From Pseudoalteromonas sp. P1-9 (GTDB lineage: Bacteria; Pseudomonadota; Gammaproteobacteria; Enterobacterales; Alteromonadaceae), in contig NZ_LKBD01000001.1 of assembly GCF_001399975.1 (NCBI RefSeq), positions 62,001 through 126,000 on the forward strand: 64,000 nucleotides of DNA. The letters are read 5' to 3'. Shown here piece after piece: positions 1 through 7,919 of this stretch (the first letter of the stretch is position 1; the number at the start of each line of letters is the position of its first letter). Made by a program: the position numbers and the translations under genes. Below the pieces are notes generated by a model. It was not told the DNA's origin, did not search any database, and saw only the letters and a program-made list of their open reading frames with translations.

Positions 1-555
1 CTCACTTGGTTTTGCGTAGTAAACCAAATGAATAGGATCTACTTGTTCGTGTAAATTTTGATGCAGCATCGCAATAAATGGCGTAATGCCTGATCCAGCA
101 GCAAACAGAGTAACCGCACCGCTCTGCGGTAATAAAAACGTTCCCTTTGGTTTTGAAATATTAACCCACGAATTAACCTGTAAGCGCGATAAATAAGGGG
201 TAAATGCGCCTGCATCTTGCTGCTTAACTACTAAACGAATTACCCCTTCGTGCATCGCCTGATTTGGACTTGAAGCAATAGTAAACACACGCGTTACTAA
301 TCGGCCATTAATCTCTAACGTTAGTTCAATGTGCTGCCCCGCTTTATGAGTTGGCCAACGGGACTCTGTTTTTAACTCAATCGCAAGTGTTCGATTAGCA
401 ATAGCCTGAACTGCAACCACTTTGGCTCGATAATAACCATCGCGCCAGCTTGGCTTAAATAATTGAATTACAGGCTCAATATATCCCGCCATCGATGTGT
501 GATGGAAAAACTGTTTACTGAACCAATTAGAAAGTGGGTTTAACAAAACATTCAT
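1..555 (-). CDS. Flavodoxin/ferredoxin reductase-type FAD/NAD(P) oxidoreductase (partial)
   Basis: The gene starts at an ATG at 555 on the minus strand and runs off the left edge; 185 residues are visible. Residues 89-96 read RVFTIASS, the FAD-binding RxY/F-S/T motif of the ferredoxin-NADP reductase superfamily, and residues 154-159 read GSGITP, the start of the nucleotide-binding domain. KAGQ at 71-74 begins the preceding FAD barrel strand. In this superfamily such proteins pass electrons from NAD(P)H to an iron-sulfur partner, often an attached C-terminal ferredoxin, and related marine genes often sit beside a fatty-acid desaturase. The C-terminus is not visible, so the partner cannot be confirmed. 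The superfamily call is firm; the substrate is unknown. Confidence 0.8.
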   Translation of the reverse strand, partial: MNVLLNPLSNWFSKQFFHHTSMAGYIEPVIQLFKPSWRDGYYRAKVVAVQAIANRTLAIELKTESRWPTHKAGQHIELTLEINGRLVTRVFTIASSPNQAMHEGVIRLVVKQQDAGAFTPYLSRLQVNSWVNISKPKGTFLLPQSGAVTLFAAGSGITPFIAMLHQNLHEQVDPIHLVYYAKPSE

Positions 556-1455
556 ATTTTAGGCTTACACACGTACGCTCAATCAGCGCACAAGTGTACG
601 CTGAACAGGTGTTTTTTTTCAAGCCCCCTAATCGGCAAAAATAGAGTTTTTACTTTAAATAAGGGAGGAAGCAATCATTCAACCAAGTTACTAATATATG
701 CCTCCAATTATTTTAAATTCAATCAAAACAACAACTTAATATTTTTAACCCTTGATAAATTGGCTATTACAGCATCGCTTTTATTTATGATTATTTTTTA
801 AAAAAGTTTGATGGGTTTGATTTGAAAAAATCTTTAACGAGGGTATTTAAGTAAATGATTGAGTTCGTTTTATGATATCTAAAAATCTGCTGCGCCAGTG
901 ATCTGTATAAACTCACCTAACTCCAGAATCTGAACTTAGATTAATTACAGTGAAACAGTTGGTTAGGCTAATTAAACCGAGAAAATGGCGGCTTTTTTTC
1001 TAAATTAGTTCAATTTTTTATCGATTATTTTTTCAGTATATTTGAGGCTTAGATTTGTTGAGAATGACGGTTTTGAGCGTTCAAAAGATTGTCATTGTCA
1101 TCTATCGCTATTAACCAAGTTCTCAAAAACAGACGTTCAACTAACACGTTTCCCACAAAACGTGTTTATGGAATGCCGCAAAAGAGCGAATTGCAGCCTT
1201 TGAATAAACTATTCCATTTCCATATCAAATTTTTCGTTGTTAGAAGTAAAAATCATGCCTATTCGATTTCTTAATGATTATTTCCTCCTTAATAATATTA
1301 ACAGGCAATTTGCCTGTTTTCTGCAACTTCTAAAATAGAAGTTTTCAAATAACTATCTGACTAGTAAAAACTAATTATTAGTGTTATAAATTGCTTTAGA
1401 ATGTAAACAGGCGATGTTGCGGTAGAAAAAGAGGCAACTTGCCTCTTAATAAACT
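556..1455. other. AT-rich region without a convincing gene
   Basis: This 900-bp gap separates the reductase from the first cassette-like gene. It is AT-rich and holds one 61-codon open frame at 1089-1274 with no convincing ribosome binding site or domain. Two short inverted repeats are visible: AACAGGC with GCCTGTT around 1300-1318, followed by a short T-run, and AAGAGGCA with TGCCTCTT at 1429-1447, just before the first cassette boundary. The second could be the decayed end of an earlier attC-like site. I see no RNA gene. Confidence 0.4.
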
Positions 1456-1464
1456 GTTATATGC
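1456..1464 (+). other. Front boundary of gene cassette 1 (R'-type box)
   Basis: GTTATATGC here is the exact reverse complement of GCATATAAC at 1815-1823, which lies just downstream of the gene that follows. In integrons a cassette inserted in linear form carries the TTRRRY part of its own attC at its front, so this pairing marks the cassette edge. The box itself departs from the GTTRRRY consensus. Cassette 1 would span about 1457-1858. Confidence 0.5.
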
Positions 1465-1468
1465 AAAT

Positions 1469-1810
1469 ATGAAATATCTAACATCAGTCATACTTTTTTT
1501 AATTTGTTTTAGTTCAAATGCTGAAAATAAACTCGAAATAATTGGTCAAATCAATGATGAAACACTTGTTGATATAAAATCGGATTTCAATAGTGGTGTT
1601 GATGTGATGTTAGAAGGCTATCTTTTACGAACGCTCCCTAAAAATTTAGCCAACCGAATTTATCGAATTCAAAATGATGATGGTTATTTTAAAATATTTT
1701 TTACTCAGCATGACAATCAGTATGGCTACGATATTTTAAGTGCGAAGCATGTTTGTTCCTCACTACCATGTAAATTAACGTTTTTTAATCATGCTCAAGT
1801 AAAGTATTAA
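1469..1810 (+). CDS. Small secreted protein of unknown function (cassette gene)
   Basis: This is a 113-residue protein. The ATG at 1469 is preferred over the upstream in-frame start at 1439 because it puts a clean signal peptide first (MKYLTSVILFLICFSSNA, residues 1-18), and because 1439 lies outside the cassette boundary at 1456. The mature part is about 95 residues with two closely spaced cysteines near the C-terminus (CSSLPC), which could form a disulfide in the periplasm. I recognise no family. It is the only gene between the matched boxes at 1456-1464 and 1815-1823, the layout of an integron cassette: one small orphan gene filling the space between recombination sites. Confidence 0.6.
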   Translation: MKYLTSVILFLICFSSNAENKLEIIGQINDETLVDIKSDFNSGVDVMLEGYLLRTLPKNLANRIYRIQNDDGYFKIFFTQHDNQYGYDILSAKHVCSSLPCKLTFFNHAQVKY

Positions 1811-1814
1811 CTTT

Positions 1815-1866
1815 GCATATAACAAGCGATTTAAAAAAGTGGACAAATAATGCGGGCGTTAGCTGC
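1815..1866 (+). other. attC-like recombination site 1
   Basis: This 52-bp segment begins with GCATATAAC and ends with GCGTTAGCTGC, so it has the outer AAC...GTT boxes of attC sites in the usual orientation. Its inner part (TTTAAAAAAGTGGACAAAT) is nearly repeated in the next site at 2592-2640. Its left box pairs with the front of cassette 1 (1456-1464) and its right box with the left box of the next site (2592-2600). It is shorter than typical attC sites (about 57-141 bp) and may be decayed. Confidence 0.55.
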
Positions 1867-1876
1867 CAAGGAAAGT

Positions 1877-2599
1877 ATGAAGTATTTTTTTATTCTATTT
1901 TTTTGCTCTTTCTATTCTCTAGCCTCAGTACCTAAAGAGAAAATTCACTGTCCAGAATATAATGAAACTCTTGCACTAGAGCTTGAACCAAATAAAAAGT
2001 ATTTTAAGGATACTGTCAGAGCTAGAGTTGAATCTGTTGAAGCGACAGATGCCGAAATATTTAATTTCGTGGAGCAGTTCGGTGAAAATGAGAGAAGAAT
2101 AAAGCTCACCAGTAATGAGTCATTAGCTAATGAAATTGGGGCTACAATAGTTTATTCGATGGAGTATTACCGAGATAAATATTTTGGACGAAAGAATCAT
2201 TTAACAACTCATCATGTACCAGCAGCAGTAACATATAAAACACCTTATGGCTATTTGGCAGGGGATTCACAAGGTGAATTTGGTGGCGAACTTGTTTTTG
2301 TCGATAACTCTGGCTCAGTCCAATTGATTCAGGATATGAATGTAGAGGATATCTACGAATTTAAGTTTGGTTATGTTGTAACCGAAGGTTTAAGCCATAT
2401 GTCCAGTGACAATGGAATGCTCTACCTTGTAACGTTCTTGAATAAAAAACCACATTTGACTAAATTGTTCGGTTTAATTGGAGCACCTAAAAGCAGTTTA
2501 AAACTTGCCAACGGCGACTTATTAATAAATTCTCGAGAAGGTAGCCAAATTTTAAAAAGTGATGGTTCTTTAGTAAGGGTGTCATGCAAAGGCAGCTAA
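1877..2599 (+). CDS. Secreted protein of unknown function (cassette gene)
   Basis: This is a 240-residue protein. The ATG at 1877 is chosen because it begins directly with a signal peptide (MKYFFILFFCSFYSLAS, residues 1-17) and follows the cassette boundary at 1858 closely; the in-frame ATG at 1850 lies inside the attC-like site. The mature protein is acidic and has no motif I recognise. The stop codon (2597-2599) overlaps the left box of the next attC-like site, a packing typical of integron cassettes. It could be exported to the periplasm or cell surface. No function is assigned. Confidence 0.65.
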   Translation: MKYFFILFFCSFYSLASVPKEKIHCPEYNETLALELEPNKKYFKDTVRARVESVEATDAEIFNFVEQFGENERRIKLTSNESLANEIGATIVYSMEYYRDKYFGRKNHLTTHHVPAAVTYKTPYGYLAGDSQGEFGGELVFVDNSGSVQLIQDMNVEDIYEFKFGYVVTEGLSHMSSDNGMLYLVTFLNKKPHLTKLFGLIGAPKSSLKLANGDLLINSREGSQILKSDGSLVRVSCKGS

Positions 2600-2640
2600 C
2601 AAATAGTTTAAAAGTGGACAAATTATCAAGGCATTAATGC
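2592..2640 (+). other. attC-like recombination site 2 (right box degenerate)
   Basis: The left box GCAGCTAAC (2592-2600) is the exact reverse complement of GTTAGCTGC at 1858-1866, the front of the cassette it ends. The core repeats site 1: TTTAAAAGTGGACAAAT here against TTTAAAAAAGTGGACAAAT there. The right end reads GGCATTAATGC where GTTRRRY is expected, so it seems decayed. Cassette 2 would span about 1859 to 2633. Confidence 0.55.
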
Positions 2641-2685
2641 TAGGACTCGATGGAAATCGAAATATTAAAAGTACGGAGAAAATAA

Positions 2686-3003
2686 ATGGACTTTAACCAA
2701 ACTAAACAAATTCTTGAAACTGTCGCATCCCATGGTAAATCTGGATGCGGTATCATAACTTTGGCAAATCAAACTAATATTAGCCAATCACAACTGAGAG
2801 AGTTTCTCGATTCTAATAATGACTTTTTCTGTCAACTAAACAATAAATCCACCTATACACTAAACGCATTTGGTAAATACAAGGGCTCTGTTGAAGCTAT
2901 GTTGCAATCTGTTTCAGAGCGCAATGAAAAAACAAAGTTTAATCAATTGATTTTGGTAGCATGTGTTGCTTTTGTTTTTGGGTATATTTTAGGCGGCATA
3001 TAA
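2686..3003 (+). CDS. Small tail-anchored protein of unknown function
   Basis: This 105-residue protein starts at an ATG with a GGAG-type ribosome binding site just upstream. Residues 1-60 are predicted to be helical and loosely resemble a winged-helix unit (an ITLANQTNISQSQLREFL stretch of the kind that packs as helix-turn-helix), but this is weak. Residues 86-104 (LILVACVAFVFGYILGGI) form one C-terminal membrane segment, so the soluble part would face the cytoplasm. The stop codon lies inside GCATATAAC (2996-3004), identical to the left box of attC-like site 1, so this is a probable third, more decayed cassette. Confidence 0.6.
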   Translation: MDFNQTKQILETVASHGKSGCGIITLANQTNISQSQLREFLDSNNDFFCQLNNKSTYTLNAFGKYKGSVEAMLQSVSERNEKTKFNQLILVACVAFVFGYILGGI

Positions 3004-3004
3004 C
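2996..3004 (+). other. Isolated attC-like left box
   Basis: GCATATAAC overlaps the stop codon of the upstream gene just as in attC-like site 2, and is identical to the box at 1815-1823. No matching GTT-type right box is found in the next 100 bp. The cassette's front (ATTAATGC at 2633-2640) matches its reverse complement only if one T was lost and a G changed to A. Confidence 0.35.
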
Positions 3005-3111
3005 CAGTTGCTAAAGCGCATTTCGGCCAAAAATACTGCCGGACTAAGCTATGGCGACACTATTTAGCAAATCGGAATTGCATTTAATTAAACCAAACAA
3101 GGAAGTAAAAC

Positions 3112-3321
3112 ATGATTAAAAAGATAATCTCTATCTTAATAGCAATACTAGGTGCTTGGATGTACCTGCATGATGACCCCATTTTTGGCGTTATTCTTGT
3201 CTTTACCGCGCTTCTAATTTATCGACATGCTGACTTTGGAGTAAGTGTTTATTCCGAATTTGATTCGTCGACTGATTCTAGCTCTAGCTCGGGAAGCGAC
3301 GGTGATTCGGGCGGAGATTAA
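3112..3321 (+). CDS. Small membrane protein with a Ser/Asp/Gly-rich tail
   Basis: This 69-residue protein starts at an ATG preceded by AAGGAAG. Residues 5-20 and 24-37 are hydrophobic and would form two closely spaced membrane helices. Residues 50-69 are low-complexity (runs of S, D and G), a flexible acidic tail as seen in some small membrane proteins. No family is recognised. It follows the cassette-like genes and may be part of the same orphan-gene cluster, but I see no convincing attC box after it. Confidence 0.55.
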   Translation: MIKKIISILIAILGAWMYLHDDPIFGVILVFTALLIYRHADFGVSVYSEFDSSTDSSSSSGSDGDSGGD

Positions 3322-3356
3322 CTTCTGCCGCAACAAGCTGGATAAATGAGACAAAC

Positions 3357-3402
3357 AATAGTTGGCTTATACGCAAGCTATACCAATTTAAGCCAACTAT
3401 TT
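3357..3402 (+). terminator. Terminator-like hairpin
   Basis: AATAGTTGGCTTA (3357-3369) pairs with TAAGCCAACTATT (3389-3401), with an 18-nt loop followed by a T-rich tract. It lies 35 bp after the small membrane protein gene and could end its transcription. The long loop makes it a less than ideal intrinsic terminator. Confidence 0.5.
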
Positions 3403-3410
3403 TATTTAAT

Positions 3411-3512
3411 TAAAACACGACGCAGGATTGCTAAAGAATCAAGATAAAACGTCTAACAAATATTCCAGCTTTAAGTGATTTTAAAGAAAAAATTCCAGAA
3501 TTAGGTGAGTAA
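3411..3512 (+). repeat. Dispersed repeat, copy A
   Basis: The stretch 3449-3507 matches about 7219-7277 at roughly 48 of 59 positions by hand alignment, and both are preceded by a CACG-C-GCAG block. Copy B lacks about 27 bp between the two blocks. Both lie in intergenic DNA. The repeat type is unknown. Confidence 0.45.
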
Positions 3513-3636
3513 GTAGAGTTAAAAACAATAAATCCATTATTAATCAACATACTTTTGAGTAATAAATTCTTAGCGCTACATGGTAAAACATTAGAAATAC
3601 GCTAAGCTCTGCTAAGATAATAGGAAGGAGTTTAGC

Positions 3637-4068
3637 GTGATTACAGGATTAGTGTATCTCAGTGAAGCAACAACGTTTTTTGATGAATTAGATCTAAATT
3701 GTCTGTTAATCAATGCTGCAAATACCAATCAAAAACATTCAATTACCGGCTTTCTTTATTTTAAAAATAGCCAGTTTGTCCAATACATTGAAGGCCCAGC
3801 CAATACATTGGATGAATTATTTTTGAAAATAAAATCAGACAAACGCCATAGAGTTAAGATGGTTATTGACCAAATAGAACTTGATAGCAGATTATTCCCA
3901 GAATGGTCAATGGCGTATTTTGCTTCTCCTGATGATAGTGAGTCGTTTGGTGGTCAAATCTTTTTAAATATGACCCGCTTTATTAGCGATTACGACATGA
4001 CCCAAGGCGCTAAGAAAAATGCACTAATAAATCTACTGGGAACGGTAAAACAGCTCAATCACGCATAA
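3637..4068 (+). CDS. BLUF-domain blue-light sensor
   Basis: This is a short-type BLUF protein of 143 residues that binds FAD and responds to blue light. The start is a GTG at 3637 with a strong AGGAAGGAG site 6 bp upstream. All key residues are visible: Tyr7 (LVYLS), Asn31, Gln49 (FVQYIEGP), Trp90 and Met92 (EWSMAY), each one position before the Slr1694 numbering, so photochemistry should be intact. The C-terminal 40 residues form the helical cap usual in short BLUF proteins. There is no fused output domain, so it must act through a partner. In other bacteria short BLUF proteins act on EAL proteins, response regulators or transcription factors; several EAL proteins are encoded in this window but none is adjacent. 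Confidence 0.92.
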   Translation: MITGLVYLSEATTFFDELDLNCLLINAANTNQKHSITGFLYFKNSQFVQYIEGPANTLDELFLKIKSDKRHRVKMVIDQIELDSRLFPEWSMAYFASPDDSESFGGQIFLNMTRFISDYDMTQGAKKNALINLLGTVKQLNHA

Positions 4069-4266
4069 CCTTTTAAAGTCAATATGTGAAGTTTCAGTAT
4101 GCTTTCCTGCTATTGCTATCTTAATTCATGTTGTTTAATCGACAAATTTAAAAGTATAACCTTGCCCGTTTAAATGCCAAATTAGCATAAAGCACTACTC
4201 TAAATAGTTGATAAAAAGAGCAATGCTTCTAAACTATACATATGCCCTGCTCACCATTAACTTTGT

Positions 4267-6288
4267 ATGATTTTCAAATACCTTATCACCTATATACTCT
4301 GTGCTTTGTTGATTTTTTTGAGTGGGTTATCGTTTAAAACATCCGCACGAACATCGAGCTCTGAGGCTGATCTTTTCTCCTTATCGATTCAAGAGTTAAT
4401 AGAGATCGAAATTGATATCGCGTCCAACGATAAAAAAGGCATTTACGAACAACCAAGTGTCATAACATTGATCACTCGCAGTACCATTGAGAGTTCTGGC
4501 GCACGTTATTTAAAAGATTTGTTAAAACAAGTACCTGGTTTTTGGCTTGGCACCGATACCTTGGGCACATTCTCGGTAAGCTTTCGTGGTATTTGGGGCA
4601 TGGAAGCTAAAATATTATTGATTATTGACGGCATTGAACAAAATGAAATGGCATTTGGCTCACTTGTTTTAGGTAATCGCTATCCAGTAAGTAATATCGC
4701 TCAGGTAGAGATCATTCGTGGCCCTGGATCAGTTAAATATGGTGGCCAAGCAGCTTTGGCAGTAATTCGCGTCACCACATTAAACCAAGCTACCGGTGAC
4801 AATAAACTAAACCTGATGACAGACATTGGCAAAGCCGGTTTTCATAACGGCATTGTTGGTTTTACCCATTCGGGCGAAGTAACACTCAATGCTTCCCAGT
4901 TAGAATATGGTCTTTCAGGTAGTTTGGGTTATGGTGATTACAGTAATGACACTTGGCAAGCGCTAGACGGTTATCAATTTAATTTGCAAAACAATAGCAA
5001 CTCGCAACCGACTAACCTCAGCATGAATCTGCGCTATAACGGCTGGGATTTAAATGCACAATATGAAAAGTTAAAACAGGAAGACCGCCTGCTGTTTGGT
5101 GACTCGGGGTTGTTTTTTGCGCCAAACCAGCGTTACACACAAACCAATGAATTGTCTTTTTTACATCAGGCGATTAGTTTAGGTAAAGAATGGCAGCTCA
5201 ATAATAAGCTCGCGTTAAGCAGCAAATTAACTTATACCAATCAAAAGCCATGGAATAGCCAAGGGCAATATGGTCATGATCTTTCACGCAAAATAAACCG
5301 TTCGCGCGTCGATATACAAGGTTTATATGCGTTAGCTGACAACAGCAGCCTATTGATTGGCTCACATTATTATTATGAAAAAGCCGAAGTTAGCCAATCT
5401 TATATTTTCGACCCAACAGTGCGTTATTTTGGCAGCAATAACGCATCAAATAATGATTATTCGCTATACGCTCAATACGAATCAGACTGGGATTTTGTCA
5501 ACGTGCTTGCAGGTATTCGTTACGAAAATCACGATTTAGCTGGGCCTGAGCTGGTGCCTAGGCTGTCACTGACCAAAACGTGGGATAAGCTCCATACAAA
5601 ATTAATTTATAACGAGGCGTTTAAAATACCGCAGTTCGATACTGTTGCCAGCGCGCACAATGCGGGCACACCTATATTAGATCCTGAAACCAGTAAAAGT
5701 TGGGAAATGGAAACTGGTTATCAGTTAACCGAAACAGTATCACTCGTAGGTAATTTGTATTTATTACAAGTAGATAGTTTTATTGGCTTTAACCCGCAAT
5801 CAGCCAGTAACACCACGCTCGGTGACTTTAGAACCATGGGTATGGAGCTGCAACTTAAATGGCAATTAGACAAGCTCCACGTCAACGCCAATTATTCATT
5901 TTTTACCGTTGAAAAAAGTAATATTGACTCCTTTAAAATCCCATCAAATAAAGATGCGGTTTTGGGTATTCCAAACCATATGTTTAAAGCTAATTTCCAC
6001 TATCGTTTTAATGCCAACTCACGTTTTCATATACTGGGTAGAGTTATTTCGGGTCAGTATGCTTGCACTAATGATCCAAACTTTATCTGTGGCGAGCCTG
6101 AAAAGTTAGACGCTATTTATGATGTCGACGCCTTCTATCAATATAGAACCACTCATACGTTATGGAATTTTGGCATCAAAAACCTCTTTAATAGCAATGT
6201 GTATGCGGTACAACCCTTTAAAGGGGGCCAATCACCTATAAACTACGAAAGCACACGCGTAATGTTGGATTTTCAGTATTCGTTTTAA
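4267..6288 (+). CDS. TonB-dependent outer-membrane receptor
   Basis: This 673-residue protein has an N-terminal export signal (residues 1-28), a plug domain (about 55-170, with the pattern QPSVITLITRSTIESSGA ... VEIIRGPGSVKYGG typical of TonB receptors) and a C-terminal beta barrel ending in QYSF, the terminal aromatic signature read by the BAM complex. It would take up a bulky ligand at the outer membrane using TonB energy. The ligand cannot be read from sequence. The family resembles iron-siderophore and vitamin receptors, and no transport genes are next to it. There is no clear Shine-Dalgarno site before the ATG. Confidence 0.88.
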   Translation: MIFKYLITYILCALLIFLSGLSFKTSARTSSSEADLFSLSIQELIEIEIDIASNDKKGIYEQPSVITLITRSTIESSGARYLKDLLKQVPGFWLGTDTLGTFSVSFRGIWGMEAKILLIIDGIEQNEMAFGSLVLGNRYPVSNIAQVEIIRGPGSVKYGGQAALAVIRVTTLNQATGDNKLNLMTDIGKAGFHNGIVGFTHSGEVTLNASQLEYGLSGSLGYGDYSNDTWQALDGYQFNLQNNSNSQPTNLSMNLRYNGWDLNAQYEKLKQEDRLLFGDSGLFFAPNQRYTQTNELSFLHQAISLGKEWQLNNKLALSSKLTYTNQKPWNSQGQYGHDLSRKINRSRVDIQGLYALADNSSLLIGSHYYYEKAEVSQSYIFDPTVRYFGSNNASNNDYSLYAQYESDWDFVNVLAGIRYENHDLAGPELVPRLSLTKTWDKLHTKLIYNEAFKIPQFDTVASAHNAGTPILDPETSKSWEMETGYQLTETVSLVGNLYLLQVDSFIGFNPQSASNTTLGDFRTMGMELQLKWQLDKLHVNANYSFFTVEKSNIDSFKIPSNKDAVLGIPNHMFKANFHYRFNANSRFHILGRVISGQYACTNDPNFICGEPEKLDAIYDVDAFYQYRTTHTLWNFGIKNLFNSNVYAVQPFKGGQSPINYESTRVMLDFQYSF

Positions 6289-6801
6289 CTAAAGCACATG
6301 ATTTACTCATATACACACGTGACTTGTTCAGCCATTAAAAGGGCGTTGCATGTGTGTTTAAGTTTTTGCTATTTATCGCGCCCGTTTGGGAGTAGAGACG
6401 ACCCAACCGCCCCCATTTTCATCGGGAACGGCGCCCCGCCAAATATTTATTAGGTGGGCGTTTATATTCTTGAGTTATTTTACGCTAATCGGTACATCAC
6501 GTTTCGAAATTGTATGGGTTACGTTACTCGGCGCTCACACATCCGAAAAATCTCATTTTTATACTCTTCAACTGTGCACTTACATGGCTTTATGCTTGCA
6601 TCTGCTTGGCGTTGCCAGTAAAACAATTCCAATAACGGTAAATTATGCTATATAGGTTGGTATTGGTGTTTTAGAACAAGCAGTTATTCAACTGCTTCTT
6701 ATTTAAAAACACATTTACAATTACCGCTTGGGTATTTAAATGCACCCATACAATCAGTATTTTAGAGTTACTTTTTCACAAACCAAGCATGGAGCTATGT
6801 T
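6289..6801. other. Intergenic region without a supported gene
   Basis: 513 bp. A near-inverted pair ACACACGTG/CATGTGTGT at 6313-6357 could be a weak terminator hairpin for the receptor gene. An 89-codon frame with a TTG start at 6386 has no ribosome binding site or recognisable product and is not called. A short GC-rich block at about 6380-6460 stands out from AT-rich surroundings; I cannot assign it. Confidence 0.4.
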
Positions 6802-7167
6802 ATGAAATTCTTAATATTGTTTTTATACGCCATATCAACTAACGCAATTGCAGCTGAAATCTATGGGTATTACAGCAATATCAACTCAACACTCGAAGAG
6901 CCATCCGGTTATGAAGTGCTTTTCGTTAAGAATGGTAAACCTGGCCGAGACAATATTTCAGTACTGTTTCAACGTTTTGAAGGTTGGCCTAAGCCGCCTG
7001 AATTGCTTAAATGCTATAACTGCGCTTCGGGTGCCATTACCTTTGAATCAAAAGTAATGGGTAAATTTAAAGGTAAGGTTTTAAATGGCGCTTTAGTTGG
7101 TGAGTTTGTAGATATCGGTTACTCCCTGAACTTGCCAAAATCTCCAAGCATCTGGCAACGTTATTAA
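6802..7167 (+). CDS. Small secreted protein of unknown function
   Basis: This 121-residue protein starts at an ATG with AGGAG-like GGAGC upstream. Residues 1-17 (MKFLILFLYAISTNAIA) are a standard signal peptide with an AIA-A cleavage site. The mature chain has a CYNC pair near residue 72 that may form a disulfide or bind a metal, and a beta-rich pattern afterwards. I recognise no family. It stands alone between intergenic regions. Confidence 0.6.
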   Translation: MKFLILFLYAISTNAIAAEIYGYYSNINSTLEEPSGYEVLFVKNGKPGRDNISVLFQRFEGWPKPPELLKCYNCASGAITFESKVMGKFKGKVLNGALVGEFVDIGYSLNLPKSPSIWQRY

Positions 7168-7487
7168 CCTCGTTACCACACCGCTCTGGTATTGTTTTAT
7201 TTTTTTAAAAGCACGCCGCAGTCTTACAAAAATTCTCGTTTTACGTGATTTAAATGAAAAAATTCCAGAGTTAGCTGATTTTGACAAATCAACGCGCGGC
7301 TTATACCCGTTTGAAAATCATCAAAAGTCTTAAATTGGAATTCTGGGATTGAGTGAGTTTGTACACACTTAGGATTTGTGCCGTGCGGATAGTTTAAGTT
7401 CACATTGTTACGTAGACTTTATTTGCACAAATCGAACAGCTCTTTTATGGTTATGATAATATTAAAAAATTTAGGCTGTTAAATAAG
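7168..7487. other. Intergenic region holding dispersed repeat copy B
   Basis: 320 bp. A copy of the dispersed repeat also seen at 3411-3512 occupies about 7206-7280. Read forward it gives the peptide stretch LRDLNEKIPELADFDKS; read backward it lies within a 64-codon frame rich in K and R. Neither has a plausible start, so no gene is called. Nothing else is recognised. Confidence 0.45.
7206..7280 (+). repeat. Dispersed repeat, copy B
   Basis: Matches copy A (3411-3512) at about 81 percent over 59 positions, with the shared 5' block GCACGCCGCAG and a deletion of about 27 bp relative to copy A. Confidence 0.45.
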
Positions 7488-7691
7488 ATGAATAACAACA
7501 TAACCGACGAACAAGCACAACAGTTACTCGATGGCATAGTACAAATTTGTGAACAATTAGATTTAGAATCAACACAAATCTTAGATGGCCTTTCGCGGTC
7601 GTTGTTAAGTGCAGCCCAAGCATTTGGTACTAAGGATTTGAACGTGCAAATAGATAACGTTGGTAAAGTGACAGTAAAACTACAAGACTAA
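7488..7691 (+). CDS. Small acidic protein of unknown function
   Basis: This 67-residue protein starts at an ATG but has no strong ribosome binding site. Its sequence is hydrophilic and predicted to be mostly helical (residues 6-45), with a short beta-like end (LNVQIDNVGKVTVKLQD). It has no signal peptide or membrane segment, so it is cytoplasmic. No family is recognised. Codon use looks coding and no overlapping gene explains the frame. Confidence 0.5.
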   Translation: MNNNITDEQAQQLLDGIVQICEQLDLESTQILDGLSRSLLSAAQAFGTKDLNVQIDNVGKVTVKLQD

Positions 7692-7825
7692 TTAAGTATT
7701 TATCCGAGTGCTTTGCCTTTAGCCGATAATCGCCAAACATAAGCATACCGCGCGCATAATACTTAATTTGAACATATAGCATTCATTTTGTTTATGAGTA
7801 AGCGGCTATAAAATAATGCACAAAA

Positions 7826-7854
7826 TTGTTGGCTACTTAACAAATAGCCAACAA
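7826..7854. terminator. Intergenic hairpin, possible terminator
   Basis: TTGTTGGCTA (7826-7835) pairs perfectly with TAGCCAACAA (7845-7854) around a 9-nt loop. It lies 135 bp after the small gene ending at 7691. There is no long T-run on the plus side; a short TTTTG follows on the minus side. Confidence 0.35.
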
Positions 7855-7919
7855 ATCAAATTAGGCACTACGTGCGCTTTTAAAAATCACCACTAAGTTC
7901 AACCAACAAGGATGTAATA

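Larger units (their letters stand above)
3322..3636. other. Intergenic region with a hairpin and a dispersed-repeat copy
   Basis: This 315-bp gap contains the hairpin at 3357-3402, one copy of a dispersed repeat at about 3411-3512 and the promoter region of the BLUF gene. The segment 3450-3512 translates as a short peptide ending IPELGE before a stop, with no start or upstream frame, so I treat it as repeat DNA rather than a gene. Confidence 0.5.

Noticed and set aside
1089..1274. 61-codon open frame before the cassette region
   Set aside because: No ribosome binding site, no domain or signal, and composition like the AT-rich surroundings.
6386..6655. 89-codon frame with TTG start
   Set aside because: No ribosome binding site and no recognisable product; the frame crosses a GC-rich patch and looks accidental.
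7093..7287. 64-codon minus-strand frame
   Set aside because: Overlaps the end of a better gene and dispersed repeat copy B; no start signal.
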